A program made the translations under genes and the position numbers. A stretch of 60,136 bases of DNA from Lingula anatina (taxonomy: Eukaryota > Brachiopoda > Lingulata > Lingulida > Lingulidae): the NCBI RefSeq assembly GCF_001039355.2, contig NW_019775919.1, forward strand, positions 1-60,136. The letters are read 5' to 3'. Within the stretch, counting starts at the first letter, position 1, and each line of letters begins with the position of its first letter. The notes under the pieces were generated by a model. That model ran no database searches, was not told the DNA's origin, and saw only the letters and a program-made list of their open reading frames with translations. This document shows positions 34,222-44,809 of this stretch, in pieces.

Positions 34222-37200
34222 TGGGTGTGTGTTGGGGATGGGGCAGAATGCATCAGAAGACCAAGTTAAAAAGTGGCTCTTACCATTCCACAAAATTAAT
34301 CTTCACTACACCAGGACATCTCTCTCTCTCTCTCTCTCTCCTTTATATATAATCACTACTAAACAACATGAAGGCCACAGAGTTTGTCACCAGGGATTTT
34401 TAAGATATATGCATAAAAGCATAGTTTCGCAGAAAGTTATATACATCAAGCAATCTATATAAACAAATGACAAACTTTTCCAATGCTAAAAAAGTCTCAA
34501 TACATGGAAACAAGGAAATAAAAAATTACATGAAAAAACAGGATAACAGCATTCTTTCCCCCTCTAAAACAATTTCATTTCAGTTTTTTAAAACATGCAT
34601 GAAATAATCCTGTTGTGTTCGAGCTATCATTTTGAAAACATACCGGTTGTTTTTCTAGAATGACTTTTTCCAGTTCATCTTGAATGGTACTGTTTTCCAT
34701 CCAGCTGTTCATGGACAAGTTATTAGTCCCATCATTTTGAAGCAAACTCATGGCATCCTCCAGGAAGAGAGGCTACAGACAAAAGCAATTCAACATATGT
34801 AATTAAAAAGAACTATACTGTTTCATNNNNNNNNNNNNNNNNNNNNNNNNNNNNNNNNNNNNNNNNNNNNNNNNNNNNNNNNNNNNNNNNNNNNNNNNNN
34901 NNNNNNNNNNNNNNNNNNNNNNNNNNNNNNNNNNNNNNNNNNNNNNNNNNNNNNNNNNNNNNNNNNNNNNNNNNNNNNNNNNNNNNNNNNNNNNNNNNNN
35001 NNNNNNNNNNNNNNNNNNNNNNNNNNNNNNNNNNNNNNNNNNNNNNNNNNNNNNNNNNNNNNNNNNNNNNNNNNNNNNNNNNNNNNNNNNNNNNNNNNNN
35101 NNNNNNNNNNNNNNNNNNNNNNNNNNNNNNNNNNNNNNNNNNNNNNNNNNNNNNNNNNNNNNNNNNNNNNNNNNNNNNNNNNNNNNNNNNNNNNNNNNNN
35201 NNNNNNNNNNNNNNNNNNNNNNNNNNNNNNNNNNNNNNNNNNNNNNNNNNNNNNNNNNNNNNNNNNNNNNNNNNNNNNNNNNNNNNNNNNNNNNNNNNNN
35301 NNNNNNNNNNNNNNNNNNNNNNNNNNNNNNNNNNNNNNNNNNNNNNNNNNNNNNNNNNNNNNNNNNNNNNNNNNNNNNNNNNNNNNNNNNNNNNNNNNNN
35401 NNNNNNNNNNNNNNNNNNNNNNNNNNNNTGGGGCAGAATGCATCAGAAGACCAAGTTAAAAAGTGGCTCTTACCATTCCACAAAAGTAATCTTCACTACA
35501 CCAGGACATCTCTCTCTCTCTCTCTCTCCTTTATATATAATCACTACTAAACAACATGAAGGCCACAGAGTTTGTCACCAGGGATTTTTAAGATATATGC
35601 ATAAAAGCATAGTTTCGCAGAAAGTTATATACATCAAGCAATCTATATAAACAAATGACAAACTTTTCCAATGCTAAAAAAATCTCAATACATGGAAATA
35701 AGGAAATAAAAAATTCCATGAAAAAAAAGGATAACAGCATTCTTTTCCCCATCTAAAACAATTTCATTTCAGTGTTTTAAAACATGCATGAAATAATCCT
35801 GTTGTGTTCGAGCTATCATTTTGAAAACATACCGGTTGTTTTTCTAAAATGACTTTTTCCAGTTCATCTTGAATGGTACTGTTTTCCATCCAGCTGTTCA
35901 TGGACAAGTTATTAGTCCCATCATTTTGAAGCAAACTCATGGCATCCTCCAGGAAGAGAGGCTACAGACAAAAGCAATTCAACATATGTAATTAAAAAGA
36001 ACTATACTGTTTCATTACTTAGCTAACATTTTTTTGTCAAATATATGACATAAAAATGATTACAAGGAATTTTGAGTAGCACTTGTTCATTTGCAATAAC
36101 AAGAATACATAAAAGTGTATCTGCTTACAGTCTCAGTGGTGTTTTCATTGGTCTGTGTTTCTGTGGTGCTAGGTCCAGAACTTTCAGTCTGCTCTGCAGG
36201 GGGCAGAGGCAATAACTCCCCTAGGTGATGAAAAAACACCCCAATTAGGTAAGCATTACATATTGAACCCAATTATCTTATTCCATACATAAAATGGTGC
36301 ATTTACTTATTTTACTCAGTGTAACACAAAGTGACAAGATGCTGTGGATAATACTGTAGCTTTTGCTTCACAGTTCAATCCTTCTGTGCAATCCTGAATA
36401 TTTCTACTTACACAAAAGAATACACTGAAATAAATCCCCTTTTCTTTACCTGTTTCTCCATCAATGATATAATTTGTGAGATCTTCCCATGCGTCTTTCT
36501 CCTCTTTTTCTTGCTTCACTGTCTCCTCATCTAGTTCTCGTTCCTAAACAATACATCATTACTGTGTCATAGTGAAATATTTCAAAGTGATTGTAAGATC
36601 AGATCCATACAGTTTATCCAGTATCTAATTTGTGAGTGTGCTGATTCTATGTTATAACACAATAATAACAAGCAAACCATTTGCATTTTGATCACTAGCA
36701 GATACAAAATATTGAAAATAAACAATGCCACGGATAATCTTTTTTATGCTTAACAGGATACAAACAGAACCATATATCTTGAAAGATAATTACAGGCGGT
36801 TTTAAAAGCCTTCAGAGACAGGATGTCCTGTTTCTTTTTTTTTTTTAATTCTATAATTCATTTCCATTTACTCTGGCTCATAACATAAATTTTCAATTTA
36901 ATGCACCATAACTTTTCACTGACTTACGTTTTTTCTTACTTTCCTTTGCACTGAATAAACTTTCTATCTGACATTTAGAAAATCCCTTTTAACTTTTTAT
37001 CCTTTTACTTAAGTTATCTTCCCAATTTTTTTGACAATATATGTAATGTCAGGTAACAAAAAGCCACTGATACAAAAAATCTTACAACTGCTAAAAAAAG
37101 TATGAGCAAATCAATTGGCCAAACACCTCAGACGCACTGCAGTACCTTTTGTTGCTGCTTCTGTAGTTCCACTTCCCTTTCTTTCTCTAGTTCCAGTCTC

Positions 37201-37890
37201 TGGTTAGGATCAAACATCTCTCTGGCAACTCCCATGTCCAGGTCCTGCCGCCACAGTATGTCTATGAGATCCATATCCTGAAATCACACAAAAAATGAAA
37301 AAAATAAATAAAATGGAAAAAAATATATCCTGACAAATATCAGAGATAATGCAAATTAAATTTTGTTACAACATCTTGTGGTTTTCCTTACCAACATGGT
37401 TCCAAGAAACTGACAAATAAAAACAATGCAGAAATCCTGAGAGATATGGACAGGTCACGATTGTATAAATTACATGCACAGGCATGAATACACATATTAC
37501 CCATGTAGTAATGTAAATGTAGTCATTGTATAATTCATAATTTTCTAATAACTCAGTTTCTGGCAAATGGCATTGTGAGATCCAGTTTAAACATTTCCTT
37601 ATCATTTTTCCTTATTCACACGTTCACTGACTTGCCTCAACCAAAGTCAGGTAAAAAAAAGCAAGTAACAACTGTTGAGATCCTCTCTAATAACACAAAA
37701 GCCCCACATATCTTTAAACCATAACATCAATAAAAAGACAAACCTGAAGTTTAAAACCAATATCTTTTTTGTATTCTTCAGTATAACTGGTTGTTTTCTT
37801 TCTCATAGACGTCTGGCTGTAAAGACTGCTGACATATCCAAACTGGTCAATGTTTTCAGGGTAGCGAGGATCAAAGATACAGTCATACAT
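18442..37890 (-). CDS. NFE2L: CNC bZIP factor, soluble isoform from an internal first exon (NFE2L2/Nrf2-like)
   Basis: A second coding first exon at 37890-37744 starts [11 protein letters not shown] and ends DIGFKLQ at the donor CAG|GTTTGT. It is 147 nt, phase 0, and joins the same [11 protein letters not shown] exon (37277-37146) that the long form uses. All later exons are shared, giving 635 aa (human NFE2L2: 605). It lacks the hydrophobic ER anchor, the NHB2-like segment and the putative DDI2 site, but keeps the degenerate DLG motif and the intact ETGE. So it should be a soluble, KEAP1-controlled factor. Human NFE2L2 likewise has a short first exon that ends just before [11 protein letters not shown]. 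The exon is inferred from splice signals, phase and position; I have no transcript. Confidence 0.72.
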
Positions 37891-40800
37891 TGTGAAAAAA
37901 ACTTTTTTAACTTTAACTGAACAGACTTGGAATTTTCAAAACCAAATGAAGACTTCAGTTTTCAGTCCAGTCCTCTTCTGAGTTCTATGTTCTTGACTCA
38001 TAACAAACAAAAACAAAAAAATCTCTTGTAATTGCCTCCTTTAAAAATAAGAGTGCCAGCATGGCAATAATTAAAACCTTCCTACAGTATAAACTTCCAA
38101 AATCCTGTTTCAACAACTTCCCACTTAAATTTGCATAGGAAAGTTGGTCAAGTGTGGCTGTGGTAAGTCATGCAGCAGTGTTATGGCCATAAGCACCAAA
38201 AACTGTCCGCCTTAATGTGTCTTATATCCCAGGTAGTATAAGGAATGTCCCATTATCTCTTGTCAGCAGCTTTTAAGTTAGATCACATGAGATGTTGACA
38301 CAGTTAAATGACCCAGTCCTCCAGCATCAATAGACCCTATACACATTCAATTTTCCACAGCAATCTTTATCACGAACTAAGGGTTGAATATCACATAAGT
38401 CTTGAGAGGGCACATGTACCACTACCAATGTGTTCCTGGTTCAGGATCCTTTTACTTCCCAATATGGAAAAAGAACACTGACCAATTCTTCAAATCCCCT
38501 GGACTAAGACATGTGACTCACACTAACCACACGCACCTTCCTGTTACAGGGGTTAGTTAATCACTATAAAACCACCTTCACCCTGTTTCAATAATCAGTT
38601 AGTTATGCCTTCGGTGTGCAAATATAGAGAAGGCAGACCAATAAACCATGAAATTATATTCTGAAATTATAGATATTATCAATGTCCATTTTATCATGTA
38701 CCCTTGATGTCTAAAGGCAGAACATTGGGCATAATGCTCCTATTGACCGATTATCTCCAAACAGCCACCCAATGAAGTTCATAAACAGTAAAGGGACAAT
38801 TGAATTTTATCATTTGGATTACACATGACAGCTGGTAGCATATGTTTGCAGATATGATATCAGAATCCACATGATCATTTATCAAGAATCATTTACAGAA
38901 ACAAAAACTAGATACTGAATTGTTTCAAGTTGGACCTGTTGCCCCAAAATAGTATTTTACACTAAAATCTAAATTGATGGTGGTCCAACTAACATGAGAG
39001 GCAAGGCTTATGCTTCAGACCTATTTACAGACTACCAAAAGTATATATCTTGACCTGAAGGGGTTTGGGGTCTTAAAGCCTCCAAAGACCCCTTTGGTGC
39101 TTTAACAAATTTATGAAGGCAACCTTTGGTGCCTTAATAAATGTGAAGATTCTAGGTGCTCTGTTGTCTAGTTTTGTCCAGCTCAATACAGTTATTTATG
39201 ATGCAAGCAGGTGCTGCCTCCCGAGTCCTGACACAACCACACTACAAATGTTCAGTTTCATAAACATTGGCTTAATCAAAACTTAATTCTGTTCATTAAT
39301 AAATTTGTTTCTTTCATATCTTATACAAAAGTTGAACAGAGCATATGGCTTATAACCATGTACATTGTAAAAACTTATAAGTGATATCAAATAACACCTG
39401 ATACACATACTGAATATGTGGAATTGCTGAAAAGGGGAGGGGTATCAAATACCAGGTGCAAATAATCAGCTACCTGATCTTGGACAGTAAGTATGACGTC
39501 TTGAGCCAAGTACTATGTGACACACATTTTTTTCTTTACATAACTGACTTATACAGCGAAGCTGAAAGCAGCTACAACTTTTTAGTCACCTTAGACAAAT
39601 TGCAACAATTGTCAGCTAAGATTGAATGCTTTCAAATACTATTTAATATACGTCATATACAGTGTACTGAGTATATAATTGCAGCTTCTTCTTATTAGTT
39701 GGCAGTGCATACACTTTGTCATCTTCCAAATGAAAACAAATGATCATATGCTGTATCCATTAATTATATTGATTTGTACTTTTATCAACTAATGTGAACA
39801 TATAAAATTTAATTTTGCAATGGGCACAGCATATCATTATTTTACTTGTCTATGCCAAATACTTTTTAACTAAGAGGTCATCTGGGCCACCCAACCTGGG
39901 CATCAACTGGCATGAAAATTCACTGACCCAAATTCAATTTTCTAAAAAAAGTAATTCCAGTTCCTTTCCAAAGGGAAATGTTGATTTTGTGCCCACAAAA
40001 CCTGATTCACTTCCAAATAAACATTTACATTAAATCATGTAAACTGTTAAAATAACAATATGATTTCACTACACATAAAGGGTAGTACGTCATGGTTAAA
40101 ATTGTATTGAATAGTAGTCACATTGGGAAATCAAGTGGAAGTAAATGATTCATATTCTGCATTGTGATCAGTTTTGAAAACGCTATTTACCAGCAGGGAC
40201 CTCATCACGATTCCTTGCAGGAAATGACACTTCTTTAAACGACAATAAAATTTCTATAATAATGAAACACGTAAAGAGACAAATAAGTTAACATATAACT
40301 TATCTAAACAGTCACCCTCATCCTGTGTGGTGACATTGTTGTGCTGGAAGAGTTGAGATTGAAGAAAATTTAAAATCTGGGAGCACTATGTGCTCTCTAA
40401 CACAATCAGATGAAAGACAACAAACACAATAATCAGCACTGCTTCCTATTCACAGTAGACCATACTGTATGAATGCATTTAGGCTGTGTTCAGAATAGAA
40501 GTTATGGTACTAGCAGGATTGATATATCTCAACAGGGATTCTCAATAAGACACAGTCAATGTAATCAGCTTAGTGAGCTTAATTGTCTAGCATACCCCCT
40601 TGTAACTTAAAAGACTTGGATAAAGTCTGGAAAAGTTTGTGGTCCATGATGTAGTTTATCTTGCTTTCAAGTTTGTGAGGGGTGTGTCAGACAATAAAAC
40701 TGATTACACTGACTGTGCCTAGGGAGAATCCCCACTGACTCTGATCAATCTTGCCAATACAATAATTTCTATTCTAAGTCTAGATCTGGTATTTTTCCCA

Positions 40801-43430
40801 ACAGCATTAAATTCAAATCAAATGTGAAATAGTGACTATTTGAAGCTTCTGCTTCTAACAAAGCAAAGTAGTATCAGTTGCTAGCGTATGAGCATCATAT
40901 TACTGTAAGTTCAATATTACTGTGAGCTGAGAAATAATAAGCCCCATGTCACCAGTTTTTCTTTGTGTAAAACTAAGACTGGGTTCCCTGGGGAGTCTCA
41001 CTAAATTGCTATCAACTTACCATCTTAAATGTCTGTCAGGCCTACGGAATCGGCTAGGATGTAAAGATAATTACCCTATAACAGCTTCGCTAGGCGTGAC
41101 AGACATTTAAGCCAGTTAGGATGATAGCAATTTAGTGAGACTCCCCGGGGAGATAGATCGATCCAAATATCTGTGGGAATGGTCCCTTAGCCTCTATTTC
41201 TTTTTAAAGAAACACTGCCCTTATCTAATGTAAGAGATACAAGGATAAACGTCCTTGCGTTAAGATCACATGACAACCAATGGTAGGTTATACCAAGTGC
41301 AAAGAACACAAGGTTGTGCAACTGATGTCAAATTAACCCTTCACAATAACAAAAGGTGATAGTTTATCATACTGAGCTGTGAATTCGAAGGACCTCAACA
41401 CCTGGTTCAGACTGATGTGTTGTGTGACAACTCACCACAACCTACTATTAATTCATTTCATGAACAGTTAGCAATGCTCGCACTATATTCTCCTGCTTTT
41501 AGTAAATTTATAATAATAATAATAATAGTAATAATAATAATAATAAAGTGCACATGTTGATTTTTCCTAAGTTAAAAGTAAAGGGTCTGATAAAAGTGTA
41601 CCCAATAAATTCACCCTGAAGGACAGTATTATTAGTATCTTCCTTTTCCTGCTAAAAGGTTATTTCAGGATTATAATAATTCTTCCATGTTAATTCAAAG
41701 CTTCAGAAGAATGATGTAATCTTTTTTAAGTCGGTGGTTGCATAGCTTGAACATCCATCAAACAACAAAAGGTCCACACAACAATTTCAGAGAGCAGCAC
41801 CATACAGACAGAAAGGCAAACCTGTGAATCAGGATCTAAAAATAACATATGACATATCAGGGATTTCCCAAGGTAGGGCTTCTCAGCAGAAATCAAAAAT
41901 GGTCTTGAAATTATTTTAGTCATTTAGTTGTTATTTTTAAGATAATATCAAAAACACTGTGAAACAACTGTTGAACTCTACAATAACGAAGTTGGTTTTA
42001 TGTTCTCAAATTATTATGCTAAATCAAAATGTTTAACTTACAGATATTCATTATGTTTTGATCCAATAATTTAGTTAGAATCACCCTTTAAGATATCGAC
42101 AAAAAGTATTTTCAAATTTGATCGGGCTAGCAGACTACCAATGGCAGCTAAAGCTCTCAAATTTTGCACATAGATACAATATCATATACTAGTAAATAAT
42201 TAACATACTAAATTTCAGTCGCAAACTGTTGTTTAGAATTTGTAATACAACATTTCGCGTTTGGTGCAATTTGTAACCCTTACACCTACAAGATCTTGAC
42301 AAAATACTGAAATGAATTGTGGCATTATTCATTGTAGAAGAGGTGGATAATTTTCCAATGAAGACTTGACAGCTTATGCAAATGCTTGGAACCCTGAAGA
42401 TGATAACAGAATTAAAACTTAAACTGCATAATTAGAAGAATGAAATTGTGCACTTCTGAATTTGAATTGTCAGTGAAAACAAAGTGTGCTGCAGACCTAC
42501 TTTACATTGAAATACTTTGCCCACTGGTATACGGCACCAATATATCGTACACAAGCAGATAAATTCTGGGATCAATACTTAGTATCAGACACTTTGATTT
42601 ACTTTACAATACAGTGTTTGCACTAGGCTTGCCAGGAAAAATAGCAAAAAAAGCTCATATTTTGTGCTTTTGCCAATTACTTGAAGGATGAATCTACACA
42701 CCATCTTAAATAATCTAAAAGCACCCTGTTGGAAAATGCTCTTCCTGAATGTAATTCTTTACAGGTGCTAAAAAAAATGAAAGAAAAACAGAAAATAAAA
42801 CAAAAGTAATACTTTTTCAAAAAAAAAAAAAAAAAAAATCCTGCACCATTTTAAAATTTTATTACATATGCCAGATATCTGTACCTCTTTGGAAAGTTCA
42901 TCTCCTGTTGATCCTGCTAGGTCTAACTGCACAGCACCTCCCTCCTGAAATTCTCCATGTGTTGTTGCTTGTGCTGGTTCGATAATATCAATGTTAGGAG
43001 ATGTCTGATTTTGTGTATTTGAACCATTAATTTGTAACCCTTGTGCACTACCCTGTTGTGGAACATTTTGCAGAGATTGTTCTTCTCCTAAATTTGGCTG
43101 CTGTACATCAACCAAGTAAGCGGATATTATTGTGTTATATGTATTATAAATGTCATTGCCTGAATAGAGATCGCTGAGAATAGAATTTAATAAATTATCA
43201 TTATCATTTGATAAACCTTTAGGGTGGAATTGTCCCACTGTATATCCTTGCTGCCAAGGTATGTTGTGAAACTGAGTTTGTGTATATGCCAGGCTATTCC
43301 CAAGAATGATTTCCTGGACTTCAGGATAATTACCATAGTCAGAGTTCAGGTAACTATCCAAATCAATCCTCAATAAACTGAGCAATATAGCTATCTGCAC
43401 CAAACTGTCTGTAAACACTTTTTTCAACAT
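18442..43430 (-). CDS. NFE2L: CNC bZIP factor, long ER-anchored isoform (NFE2L1/Nrf1-like)
   Basis: Stress-response transcription factor of the cap'n'collar family, which binds antioxidant/proteasome-gene elements with small Maf. Coding exons: 43430-42885, 37277-37146, 36543-36450, 36220-36129, 35961-35833 (copy at 34772-34644), 33175-32959, 32772-32569, 19615-19539, 19257-18442. This gives 768 aa with one copy of the repeated exon (human NFE2L1: 772). The N-terminus has a hydrophobic ER-anchor segment (about 9-22) and [17 protein letters not shown], nearly identical to NFE2L1. SAYLV (103-107) aligns with the NFE2L1 site cleaved by DDI2. Next come [16 protein letters not shown], the KEAP1-type motif IIDGETGELLP, and about twelve Asn-X-Ser/Thr sequons as in the NFE2L1 NST region. 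An acidic patch is [16 protein letters not shown]. The CNC domain starts [14 protein letters not shown] (from about 607), the basic region is [16 protein letters not shown], then zipper and a Neh3-like end [15 protein letters not shown]. All phases close. Confidence 0.92.
19616..26067. other. CNC intron sequence without further exons found
   Basis: A long AT-rich intron. It contains an (AAT)n tract at about 23863-23907, a (TA)n at 24076-24088 and an (AAAT)n tract at about 25955-26003. I see no coding segment here that fits the gene's phases. Confidence 0.5.
26264..32568. other. CNC intron upstream of the short-isoform exon
   Basis: Noncoding except for the proposed promoter near 26.35 kb. 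A run of 20 C lies at 27301-27320. The short open frames here have no family resemblance or splice support. Confidence 0.5.
26371..26378 (-). promoter_or_regulatory. TATA-like element ahead of the short CNC isoform
   Basis: On the minus strand the sequence reads CCTATATAACATG, about 110 bp upstream of the ATG at 26263. A start site about 30 bp downstream would give a leader of roughly 80 nt. It is seen in sequence; function is inference. Confidence 0.4.
34116..34225. repeat. Compound microsatellite C(n)-(CT)n-(GT)n
   Basis: A poly-C run leads into (CT)n and then (GT)n just before 34239. The block starting at 34239 recurs after the gap, so this tract is the probable point of assembly failure. 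The frames across it encode only low-complexity sequence. Confidence 0.9.
34239..34826. repeat. First copy of a duplicated CNC intron-exon-intron block
   Basis: About 588 bp that recurs at 35429-36015 with roughly ten differences (single bases and CT-repeat length). It contains the 129-nt coding exon 34772-34644 ([14 protein letters not shown]...). The copy stops exactly at the assembly gap. Confidence 0.95.
34827..35428. other. Assembly gap (602 N)
   Basis: A run of unknown bases inside a CNC intron. Reading frames drawn across it are artefacts. Confidence 1.
35429..36015. repeat. Second copy of the duplicated CNC block
   Basis: Near-identical to 34239-34826 and starting at the first known base after the gap. 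It contains the exon 35961-35833 and continues past 36015 into unique sequence that leads to the next exon (36220-36129). This copy is therefore the one with correct flanking on its upstream (gene 5') side. Confidence 0.95.
37891..38600 (-). promoter_or_regulatory. Candidate internal promoter for the soluble CNC isoform
   Basis: This is the sequence upstream of the MYDCIFDP exon. It carries two TGACTCA motifs (37994-38000, about 104 bp before the ATG, and 38514-38520). TGA(C/G)TCA is the core bound by AP-1 and by CNC-Maf dimers; neither copy has the GC needed for a full antioxidant response element. Autoregulation is possible but unproven. Confidence 0.35.
38601..42884. other. CNC intron between the long-form first coding exon and the soluble-form first exon
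   Basis: AT-rich, with no coding segment found. It contains the foldback element at 40983-41195 and an (AAT)n tract around 41511-41545. Confidence 0.5.
40983..41195. mobile_element. Foldback MITE with 25 bp perfect inverted repeats
   Basis: GGGGAGTCTCACTAAATTGC... at 40990-41014 is the exact inverse of 41122-41146. Inside, TTAAATGTCTGTCA and TGACAGACATTTAA form a second inverted pair. Beyond the right arm, GGAGATAGATCGATCCAAA is shared with the element at 15.4-16.6 kb. It is noncoding and could form a long hairpin. Confidence 0.8.
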
Positions 43431-43446
43431 ATTGATGATGTTCTTG

Positions 43447-44402
43447 TCAAGTCTGTATGTTTATACAAAAATGTTAGGTCCACTTAGCCTGGGAATGTTC
43501 CACCTCAAAAATGTAAACAAAGGAAGAAGGTCCGTCCTGTCCCTTAGAGACAAAGGCAACACTCAAACAAAGGAAAATCTCATTGTCAACCTTACTCCAT
43601 TTCGACTTATTCGTATGTAATAATCAACTGTAAATGAATGCTTTCCGATCAAAACAAACCCTTAAAGGCGGAGGCGATTATTAGAACATTCTTCATTGTT
43701 CTATGTTACTAGTCATCACGTTTTCGGAGCCAAGTCTTGCAGACGAGAATGAGACCCTCTCTCTCTTTCAATTGTCTCGTGGGCTGTCAGTCCAAAAATT
43801 ACGCTGATATTACCAACCGTAGCGAAATGATTGTATAATAAGACTTAAACACTATTGATCAGATATAACTGTGTCCTTTTTTCTTGATTTTTTCAAAACA
43901 AACAAAAAGAGTGATTCAGCAGATCTCCAGTCCCAGGAAGTGAAGTGACGTCACACGCATGTGCACCTCTTGTGGTATGTCACAACTGCGATTGCGCAAT
44001 GTGAACTTCCTGTGACCCAAATAGTTCGAGGTGGCCTGAGTCGCCCCAGTTTCTGACCCCGATTTCTGATACTCTGGCAAACATTACTAATTATGTAACC
44101 AACTGACAAGAAATATTGCCCTGTCCATACATTACAACAAAGAAAATCAACAGACACGCTTTCACTGTTACGTTTAGATATATTAATAATCGGAAAAGCA
44201 AATAACGTTAGCATTTCGCAATAACGTTGGGTTTCATTCCCAGTCACAGCTAGATGCGTTAACTTTCTCAAACTTCCGCGCCCACATCATTAGCCGTCAT
44301 GTGCTCATTTAAAACCACAAATGACATACGAAATATAAATCTACTCACCACGTCTATTTTGTGGTTTAGATTGATGCAATTTTCTAACTTGACCAATACC
44401 AT
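43447..44402 (-). other. 5' leader of the long CNC isoform with a 19-codon upstream ORF
   Basis: A noncoding exon appears to end at 44349 (GACGTG|GTGAGT) and splice to an acceptor CATACAG ending at 43453, 22 nt before the coding ATG at 43430. In the spliced leader, the ATG at 44402 opens a frame of 19 codons (MVLVKLENCINLNHKIDVT) closed by TGA at 43449-43447, 16 nt before the main ATG. Such a uORF could make translation stress-responsive. The splice is inferred from consensus only. Confidence 0.45.
43946..43953. promoter_or_regulatory. Full palindromic CRE (TGACGTCA)
   Basis: The consensus CREB/ATF site TGACGTCA lies in the first intron of the CNC gene, 860 bp upstream of the MARS1 start codon. 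Function is unknown. Confidence 0.4.
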
Positions 44403-44809
44403 TTCGAAGTCTTGTCTTTGATGTAACTCCTCACGGTTTTTCTGGATGTCACGTTGCGGTTTTATCGTATTCCCTTAGTTCAGAAAGCCTTGAAGTTTTT
44501 AGCACCAATGTCAACTGTCCTGCTCTTCTGTTGATGTTTTTATTTCCACTTTATTCGGTCCGGATGAGCCCTACTGCCCCTCCACTTGGGCGCCTACTTA
44601 TTTTCCCACTGGGCTTATTGTTTACTAATATTCAATAGAGCGCCGTCTTTTGGTACACCATGAAACTAATTCCCTACACCAGCCCCATCTATATCAGTAG
44701 AACTCTTTCCAAGGTAAAGGACATTGGGCCACGCACACTTTCACCTATGCCATCCGGACTGATGAAATACAGCTGATTGTTGTAATATTGTGAGAGATCA
44801 GGAGAGAAA
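44349..44809. promoter_or_regulatory. Bidirectional promoter between the CNC gene and MARS1
   Basis: The CNC first exon (minus) and the MARS1 start codon (plus) leave at most about 460 bp, so the two genes start head-to-head. TGATGCAAT at 44372-44380 matches the C/EBP-ATF (amino acid response) element through which ATF4 activates aminoacyl-tRNA synthetase genes in vertebrates. It overlaps the inferred CNC leader exon. Confidence 0.5.

Noticed and set aside
34037-34462. Open frames of Leu-Ser and Cys-Val repeats
   Set aside because: They are translations of (CT)n and (GT)n microsatellites.
34803-35483. Long open frames running through the N gap
   Set aside because: Unknown bases contain no stops, so the frames are artefacts.
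42768-42884. Extension of the long-isoform first exon frame beyond 42885
   Set aside because: It runs into poly-Phe from an intronic A/T run. The GAG|GTAC donor at 42885 joins the [11 protein letters not shown] exon in phase, as in NFE2L1.
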